Shown piece after piece: positions 22,811 through 27,089 of a DNA stretch of 27,089 bases. The notes under the pieces are model-generated. The model was not told the DNA's origin. It made no database searches and was given only the letters and a program-made list of their open reading frames with translations. Position 1 is the stretch's first letter, and each line of letters starts with the position of its first letter. This DNA is from DASQFQ01 sp038327685 (GTDB taxonomy: Bacteria; Actinomycetota; Thermoleophilia; Solirubrobacterales; Solirubrobacteraceae). A program made the translations under genes and the position numbers. The stretch spans positions 1 to 27,089 of the forward strand of contig JBBQLH010000054.1 of assembly GCA_038327685.1 (NCBI GenBank), read 5' to 3'.

Positions 22811-24561
22811 CAAAAGACGCTCGTGGTCAGGCTCTGGACGACCGGTCCGAGCAGAATGGCGGGGAAGAACGTCAACGCCCCGACGAGCACGATCACGCCG
22901 ATCAGCAGCGCGACGAACGTCGGCGTGTCGGTGCGCATGGTGCCCAGGCCCGCGGGCGCGGTCCGCTTGCCGGCGAGCGCGCCGGCGATGGCAAGGACGA
23001 AGAGGATCGGCGCGTAGCGCGCGAACATCATGGTCAGGCCGCCGACGAGGTCGGCCAAGGCGACGCCGTGTGCGCCGAGGTTGCCCGGCGTCGGCTGGAC
23101 ATAGCCCGTGTAGCCGGCCCACGCCGAGCCGTTGTTGTTGGCCTGCGAGAGGTAGGCATAGAGGTTTTCGGAGAAGCCTTGGGGGCCCGCCGCGGCGAGC
23201 GACTCGCGCCCGGCCGGGCTGGCGATCGCCGTCGCGCTGGTCATCAGGGCCGCCAGCGGCGTGAACAGCGCGCCCAGCGTGAGCAGCTTGATCTCCTTTG
23301 TGCCGAGCTTCTTGCCCAGGTATTCCGGCGTCCGGCCGACCATCAGACCGCCGATGAAGACCGACAGCAGCACGAAGACGAGCATCGAGTACAGCCCCGT
23401 GCCGACGCCGCCGAAGACGACCTCGCTCATCGAGAGGTTCGCGAACGGCACGGCGCCGCCGAGCCCGGTCAGCGACTCGAATGCGGTGTTGACCGCGCCG
23501 CAGGAGGTGACCGTCGTCACGGCCGCCCACAGCGCCGAGTTGGCGATCCCGAAGCGCTGCTCCTTGCCCTCGAGGTTACCGCCCGTCGAGCCGCCGAAGT
23601 GGCCTGTATGGATGCCCGCCAGGTGCTGGGCGGGGGTGCCGTGCTGCTCAGCGGCGTAGGCCACCGCGACGCCGATGACGAACAGGATCGCCATCGCGGA
23701 GAAGATCGCCCAGCCCTGCCGGCGGTTGCCGACCATCCGGCCGTAGGTCGCCGTCAGCGCCGCCGGGATCAAGAGGATCAGCAGCAGCTCGACGAAGTTC
23801 GACAGGCCGGTCGGGTTCTCGAACGGCATCGCCGAGTTGACGTTGAAGAAGCCGCCGCCGTTGGTGCCCAGCTCCTTAATCGCCTCCTGCGAGGCGACCG
23901 GGCCGAACGTGATCGTCTGCGCCCCGCCGACGAGGGTGTGGGCGGTCGCGTTGCCGGCGAAGCCCTGGATGACGCCCTGCGAGACCAGCACGAGCGCGCC
24001 GACCAGCGAGAGCGGTAACAGCACATAGAGCAGCGTGCGCACGAGGTCCTGCCAGAAGTTGCCGAGGCTGTGGCCGCTGCGCGCCATGATGCCGCGGATG
24101 AGCGCGACGACAACGCAGATCCCGACCGCGGCGGACACGAAGTTCTGCACCGCCAGCCCCGCCATCTGGCTGAAGAAGGTCATCGTCGTCTCGCCGGCGT
24201 AGTACTGCCAGTTCGTGTTGGTGATGAACGACGACGTCGTGTTGAACGTCACGTCCCACGTTCCCGAGTGGAAGCCCTGCGGGTTCCACGGATGCAGCGT
24301 CTGCGTGCGCAGGATCAGATACAGCGCGAGCCAGAACAGCCCGGACAGGACGAGCAGGCTTCGTGCGTATGCCTTCCAGTCCTGACCCCGGCTCACGTCG
24401 ACGCGCAGCCGCCGATAGAGCAGACGCTCGAGCGGCCCGGCGATGCGCGTGAGAACGACGTGCTCGCCGGTGTAGACGTTCGCCATGTAGCCGCCCAGGA
24501 GCGGCGTCAGCGCTACCAGCACCGCGATGAAGATCGCGATCTGCAGGGAGCCCTGGAGCAT
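22810..24561 (-). CDS. kdpA: KdpA, K+-binding channel subunit
   Basis: 583 residues; the ATG directly abuts the kdpF stop codon (TAGATG). Selectivity-filter regions of the four pore repeats are visible: TNTNWQYYAGE, LGTNGGGFFNVNSAMPFENP, TVTSCGAVNTAFESLTGLGG and QANNNGSAWAGY. MLQGSLQIAIFIAVLVALTP, ENPTGLSNFVELLLILLIPA and LMVGRTPEYLGKKLGTKEIK are classic KdpA segments. The protein selects K+ with high affinity at the outer face and passes it to KdpB through an intersubunit tunnel. Ten membrane helices are expected. The length is close to E. coli KdpA (557). Confidence 0.97.
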   Translation of the reverse strand: MLQGSLQIAIFIAVLVALTPLLGGYMANVYTGEHVVLTRIAGPLERLLYRRLRVDVSRGQDWKAYARSLLVLSGLFWLALYLILRTQTLHPWNPQGFHSGTWDVTFNTTSSFITNTNWQYYAGETTMTFFSQMAGLAVQNFVSAAVGICVVVALIRGIMARSGHSLGNFWQDLVRTLLYVLLPLSLVGALVLVSQGVIQGFAGNATAHTLVGGAQTITFGPVASQEAIKELGTNGGGFFNVNSAMPFENPTGLSNFVELLLILLIPAALTATYGRMVGNRRQGWAIFSAMAILFVIGVAVAYAAEQHGTPAQHLAGIHTGHFGGSTGGNLEGKEQRFGIANSALWAAVTTVTSCGAVNTAFESLTGLGGAVPFANLSMSEVVFGGVGTGLYSMLVFVLLSVFIGGLMVGRTPEYLGKKLGTKEIKLLTLGALFTPLAALMTSATAIASPAGRESLAAAGPQGFSENLYAYLSQANNNGSAWAGYTGYVQPTPGNLGAHGVALADLVGGLTMMFARYAPILFVLAIAGALAGKRTAPAGLGTMRTDTPTFVALLIGVIVLVGALTFFPAILLGPVVQSLTTSVF

Positions 24562-24651
24562 CTAGAGCTTCTCCCCACGCACCAGCGCGTAGGTGAGGTA
24601 GACGAAGATCGCGATGGAGACGACCAGCCCGAACAGGTCGGCGCCGCTCAT
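24562..24651 (-). CDS. kdpF: KdpF, 29-aa subunit
   Basis: ATG at 24651 overlaps the TGA of the preceding micro-gene (ATGA), and TAG (24562-24564) abuts the kdpA ATG. The peptide is MSGADLFGLVVSIAIFVYLT followed by YALVRGEKL, a single membrane helix with the Y-L-x-Y-A-L-V-R-x-E-x-L ending typical of KdpF. KdpF packs between KdpA and KdpB as a lipid-like stabiliser of the complex. It is too short for ordinary gene finders. Confidence 0.9.
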   Translation of the reverse strand: MSGADLFGLVVSIAIFVYLTYALVRGEKL

Positions 24652-24728
24652 ACGCGATCAAGCCCTTCGATCAGCGCCAGGAGGATCGCGAACACGGCGA
24701 CGGCGATGAGGACTGCGGTGACATCCAT
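24648..24728 (-). CDS. 26-aa membrane peptide translated just before kdpF
   Basis: An ATG at 24728 opens a 26-codon frame, MDVTAVLIAVAVFAILLALI then EGLDRV, whose TGA overlaps the kdpF ATG as ATGA. It is one hydrophobic helix with an acidic/basic end, very like KdpF in size but distinct. From memory, short peptides ending in (E/C)-x-(L/C)-(D/E)-R-(L/V) occur upstream of kdpF in other high-GC bacteria, usually annotated as hypothetical or missed. The ribosome binding site is weak (GTGTGGTC). It may be an extra small subunit or regulator of the Kdp complex, or a coupling leader for kdpF. The first gene after the KdpE-type box, it would be made only under K+ limitation. Confidence 0.7.
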   Translation of the reverse strand: MDVTAVLIAVAVFAILLALIEGLDRV

Positions 24729-24759
24729 GACCACACTGTCGGCCCCGCCGCGTCACAGC

Positions 24760-24801
24760 GACGTGACAATTCGCCGCTGCGCATGACAATCGCATGACAA
24801 T
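24760..24801 (-). promoter_or_regulatory. Candidate KdpE box: exact 11-bp tandem repeat plus a third half-site
   Basis: On the minus strand ATTGTCATGCG is repeated exactly twice with no gap (24801-24791 and 24790-24780). A third ATTGTCA follows at 24770-24764. Direct repeats with 11-bp period are the standard recognition form of OmpR/KdpE-family regulators. The site is 52-73 bp upstream of the first gene of the pump operon and directly behind kdpE. A small dyad GTCAC-N6-GTGAC (24752-24767) overlaps the third copy. No confident -10 was found. Confidence 0.65.
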
Positions 24802-24821
24802 GCCGCCGAACGCGGCGCGTG

Positions 24822-25508
24822 CTACGCGTCGAAGCGGTAGCCGACGCCCGCGTCCGTGCGGATGTAGCGCGGCCCCGGCTCACCATCGGGCTCGATCTTG
24901 CGACGGAGGCGAGCGATGCTGGTGCGCAGCGTCGCGACGTCCTCTCCGTAGGACTGGCCCCACACCTCCTGCAGCAGCGCCCGGTGGGTCAGCAGGCGGC
25001 CGCGGTTGCGGACGAGCGCACGCAGAAGATCGAACTCGATCGGCGTGAGGTGGACGTCCCGACCATGGAGACGGACGACCCGCGTGGCCAGATCGACCTG
25101 CAGCCCGTCGGCCTCGACCACCGGCTCGTCCGGCGTGGGCGTCGCGCGGCGCAGGACCGCCTGCAGGCGGGCGACGAGCTCGCGCGGGCTGAACGGCTTG
25201 GTGACATAGTCGTCCGCTCCCGCCTCCAGCGCCCGCACCTTGTGATCCTCGTCGCCCACGGCCGACAGCACAAGAATCGGCATGTCGGTCCATTCCCGCA
25301 AGGCTCGGCACACCTCGACACCGTCGCCGTCGGGCAGCACCAGGTCGAGGATCGCCGCGTCCGGGTGCTGCAGGGTCGCGACCTGTAACGCCTCGGCGGC
25401 CGTCTCCGCCGGCAGCGCCTCGAAGCCGGCCTCGCGCATGACGATCTTCAGCGCGCGCACGATGTGCGGCTCGTCGTCACAGACGAGCACGCGCGGGCGC
25501 CCGCTCAT
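24822..25508 (-). CDS. kdpE: KdpE response regulator
   Basis: 228 residues; the ATG overlaps the stop of the kinase gene (ATGA), so both are made together. Receiver domain 1-120 has the acidic pocket Asp11/Asp12, the phosphorylated Asp55 (AILDLVLPDGDG), Ser82 and Lys104 (YVTKPFSPRELVARLQAVLR). The OmpR-type winged helix at ~130-228 has VHLTPIEFDLLRALVRN, THRALLQEVWG, TLRTSIARLRRKIEPDG and YIRTDAGVGYRFDA. The HLTP-x-E-x-x-LL-x-x-L sequence and PRYIRTDAGVGYRF are particularly KdpE-like. It should activate the pump operon by binding the 11-bp repeats 20-60 bp downstream of its own stop codon. Its gene precedes the pump genes rather than following them. Confidence 0.93.
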   Translation of the reverse strand: MSGRPRVLVCDDEPHIVRALKIVMREAGFEALPAETAAEALQVATLQHPDAAILDLVLPDGDGVEVCRALREWTDMPILVLSAVGDEDHKVRALEAGADDYVTKPFSPRELVARLQAVLRRATPTPDEPVVEADGLQVDLATRVVRLHGRDVHLTPIEFDLLRALVRNRGRLLTHRALLQEVWGQSYGEDVATLRTSIARLRRKIEPDGEPGPRYIRTDAGVGYRFDA

Positions 25509-26941
25509 GGAGACTGGACCTCGCCGGCCGGGCTCGGAGCGGCCGCGCTCCGCTCGACAGGCAGGGCGACGACGAAGCTTGTGCCCTGTCGCGGCAGGGA
25601 CTCGGCCCACACGCGCCCGCCGTTGGCCTCGACGAAGCCCTTGACGATCGCGAGCCCGAGCCCCGACCCGGTGTGACCAGTGTGCAGTCCGGGAGCCCGG
25701 TAGAACGCCTCGAAGATCCGCGTCAGGTCTTCCCGGGAGATGCCCGGCCCGCGGTCGACGATCCGGATCCTCAACTCCTCCCCGACGACACGCGCGCGCA
25801 CCGCTACACGCTCGGTGCCGGAATAGCGAGCCGCGTTCTCCATCAGGTTGGCGAACGCGCGCTCGAGCTGAACCGCGTCAGCACGGACGAGCGGGAGCTC
25901 ATCATCGATCATGAACGTGAAGCGCGTGCCGTCAGGATCGAGCTGGTCGGCAATCTCGCGGAGGATCTCATCCACCGAGCACCACTCGCGCCGGGGCTCG
26001 GCCGCCCCAGCCTGAAGCTGCGAGAGGTCCAGCAGTTTCTCCACGAGCGCCGTCAGACGCTCCGCCTCCTCAGTGATCGCCCGCCCGAGCTCCTCACGAT
26101 CGCCACGTGAGATCTCCCCCTCGGCCAGCGCGGAACCGGCGGTGAGGATCGCGGTTAGCGGCGTGCGCAGGTCGTGCGAGACGGTTCGCAGCAGCGCCGT
26201 CTTGAGCTCATCGCTGCGACGAAGGGCACGCGTCTCGACCACCTCGGCCGCGAGCCGGTCGCGCTCGAGCGCCGCAGCGAGGAGCGCTTCGAGGGCCGGC
26301 ACCACGCGCTCGGCGAGCCGATCATGCATGCCGCGGGCAAGATCAGCAGGAACGACCAGCGCCCCGATCGGCTGATCACCTCGCCTGAGCTCGTAGGTCG
26401 TCTTGCCGGCGCGGCGGCCGTCCGGTTCGAGCTCAATCGCGGCAGCGTCGAGGTCCAGAGCGTCGACCAGTTTGCGCGCGGCCTCGTCCAGTGCGGCCTC
26501 GACACTCGCGCCCCCGAGCAGGATGCGGGCCAAGGCGGCCGCCAGGTCGGCCTCGCGCCGGCGCTGCTCGGCCTCGATCGCGCGCGATCGGGCCAGCTCG
26601 GCCACCGCGCTCGCCACGACCGCCGCGACGAGGAAGATGCCCAGCGCGACCCAGTGCCGGCTGTCGGCGATCGTGAAGTGCCCGGTCGGTGGAAGATGAA
26701 AGAAGTTGAACGCCGCCGCGCTCACGACGCTCGTGAGCAGCCCGAGTCGCAGGCCCCACACCGTCGCGACGAGCAGCACCGCGAGCAGGTAGGCGACGCC
26801 GTTGGAGTCCGCGGGCGAGATCTCGCGCAGCGGGAAGATCAGCGCGGTGATGGCCGCGACCGACAGTCCCGCCACCACGAACCCCGCGAGGAGAGACGGC
26901 GGCTCCGGTCGCAGGAACAGGCGCGAGGCCCGGGCGGGCAT
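25505..26941 (-). CDS. Membrane histidine kinase, C-terminal half of KdpD
   Basis: 478 residues from ATG 26941. Residues ~15-115 hold the four closely spaced helices of the KdpD membrane module (DUF4118): SNGVAYLLAVLLVATVWGLR, SVVSAAAFNFFHLPPTGHFT and ADSRHWVALGIFLVAAVVAS. A GAF-like segment follows (~135-235). The catalytic core then has His256 in TVSHDLRTPLTAIL, the N box with Asn369 (MENAARYS), the G1 box VDRGPGI (Asp396), IFEAFYRAPG, and the G2 box TGSGLGLAIVKGFVEANGG. The Walker-type KdpD and Usp domains that occupy the first ~400 residues in E. coli are absent. They are encoded separately at 18473-19678. It should phosphorylate KdpE Asp55. The ribosome binding site is weak. Confidence 0.9.
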   Translation of the reverse strand: MPARASRLFLRPEPPSLLAGFVVAGLSVAAITALIFPLREISPADSNGVAYLLAVLLVATVWGLRLGLLTSVVSAAAFNFFHLPPTGHFTIADSRHWVALGIFLVAAVVASAVAELARSRAIEAEQRRREADLAAALARILLGGASVEAALDEAARKLVDALDLDAAAIELEPDGRRAGKTTYELRRGDQPIGALVVPADLARGMHDRLAERVVPALEALLAAALERDRLAAEVVETRALRRSDELKTALLRTVSHDLRTPLTAILTAGSALAEGEISRGDREELGRAITEEAERLTALVEKLLDLSQLQAGAAEPRREWCSVDEILREIADQLDPDGTRFTFMIDDELPLVRADAVQLERAFANLMENAARYSGTERVAVRARVVGEELRIRIVDRGPGISREDLTRIFEAFYRAPGLHTGHTGSGLGLAIVKGFVEANGGRVWAESLPRQGTSFVVALPVERSAAAPSPAGEVQSP

Positions 26942-27004
26942 CAGTTGAGCTTAGCCTCGATCCACCGTTTTGGAGCGGTGTTCTGTCCGATCGGTCGAGT
27001 GAAA

Positions 27005-27066
27005 TGACCTCCTGAGCAGGTGAAAAGCGGCTGTATCGGGCAGCTGCGGCCTGCGTCAGGAGGTCA
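27005..27066 (+). promoter_or_regulatory. Long hairpin that buries the ribosome binding site of the edge gene
   Basis: TGACCTCCTGA (27005-27015) pairs perfectly with TCAGGAGGTCA (27056-27066). CAGG (27017-27020) pairs with CCTG (27050-27053), and GCGGCTG (27027-27033) with CAGCTGC (27041-27047). The AGGAGGT ribosome binding site (27058-27064) is wholly inside the outer stem. Translation would need the stem opened. It may be a cis-regulatory leader or the anti-expression hairpin of a mobile element. Confidence 0.6.
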
Positions 27067-27071
27067 CCTGC

Positions 27072-27089
27072 ATGGTGCACGATCTGTCG
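27072..27089 (+). CDS. Start of an unidentified gene at the window edge
   Basis: ATG at 27072 stands 7 bases after a perfect AGGAGGT site and opens MVHDLS before the window ends. It is divergent from the kdp sensor kinase gene. Six codons do not allow identification; the leader hairpin hints at a transposase gene, which is a guess. Confidence 0.45.

Noticed and set aside
26963..26980. Riboswitch in the leader of the kdp sensor kinase
   Set aside because: Only a 5-bp stem (CACCG/CGGTG) is visible in the ~60-base leader; it is too short for a ydaO-type c-di-AMP riboswitch.

Overview
The window is very GC-rich with strong G/C preference at third codon positions. Gene content (SARP/BTAD regulator, PASTA-less Ser/Thr kinase, LexA-type box CGAAC-N4-GTTCG, split Kdp sensor, small KdpF) points to a high-GC actinobacterium, most likely Thermoleophilia/Solirubrobacterales. 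That placement is inference from recalled protein similarity; no search was run.

Layout. (1) 1-3200: the end of a probable secreted protein, a 69-aa two-helix membrane protein (minus strand), then a scrap zone. There, a 5' fragment of a tyrosine-recombinase gene is fused to a frameshifted IS110 transposase, followed by a second, 5'-truncated and frameshifted IS110 transposase. (2) 3666-9142: an intact signalling group. It holds a SARP/BTAD regulator with a C-terminal UspA-like half, a small exported repeat protein preceded by an 11-bp-period direct repeat, a convergent-gene terminator, and a 1051-aa transmembrane Ser/Thr kinase. The outer part of that kinase looks like a beta-propeller plus a Leu/Ile/Val-binding-protein-like domain. 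A four-unit ~37-bp tandem repeat lies upstream of the kinase. (3) 9143-13040: a broken DsbA-like gene, a small conserved hypothetical gene with an SOS-like box on its start codon, and an integration module. The module has an excisionase-like HTH protein and a frameshifted tyrosine integrase whose 3' end overlaps a degenerate tRNA-Val-like sequence. IS21 and IS110 relics follow. (4) 13142-15790: an arsenate/chromate resistance operon (ArsR-ArsC fusion, VOC protein, ChrA) with an ATCAA-N6-TTGAT operator, then a DUF4396-like scrap. (5) 15950-17775: a decayed membrane diguanylate cyclase gene. (6) 26941 down to 17745, minus strand: a complete kdp potassium-uptake locus. Its order is histidine kinase (C-terminal half of KdpD), kdpE, KdpE-type box, a 26-aa membrane peptide, kdpF, kdpA, kdpC, kdpB, a 130-aa hypothetical, the N-terminal sensory half of KdpD, and a membrane-anchored Usp protein. 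Nearly all junctions overlap or abut. (7) 27005-27089: a strong hairpin burying the ribosome binding site of a gene that begins at the right edge.

How the parts work together. The kdp genes form a K+-limitation response in which the usual single KdpD is divided between two genes at opposite ends of the cluster. The ars/chr operon handles oxyanion stress and probably arrived with the integrative element. The SARP-Usp regulator, exported repeat protein and receptor-like kinase may be a separate envelope signalling unit; their link rests only on adjacency. About a third of the window is genetic debris, so several genes are marked as pseudogenes on the basis of frameshifts I could trace by reading the alternative frames.
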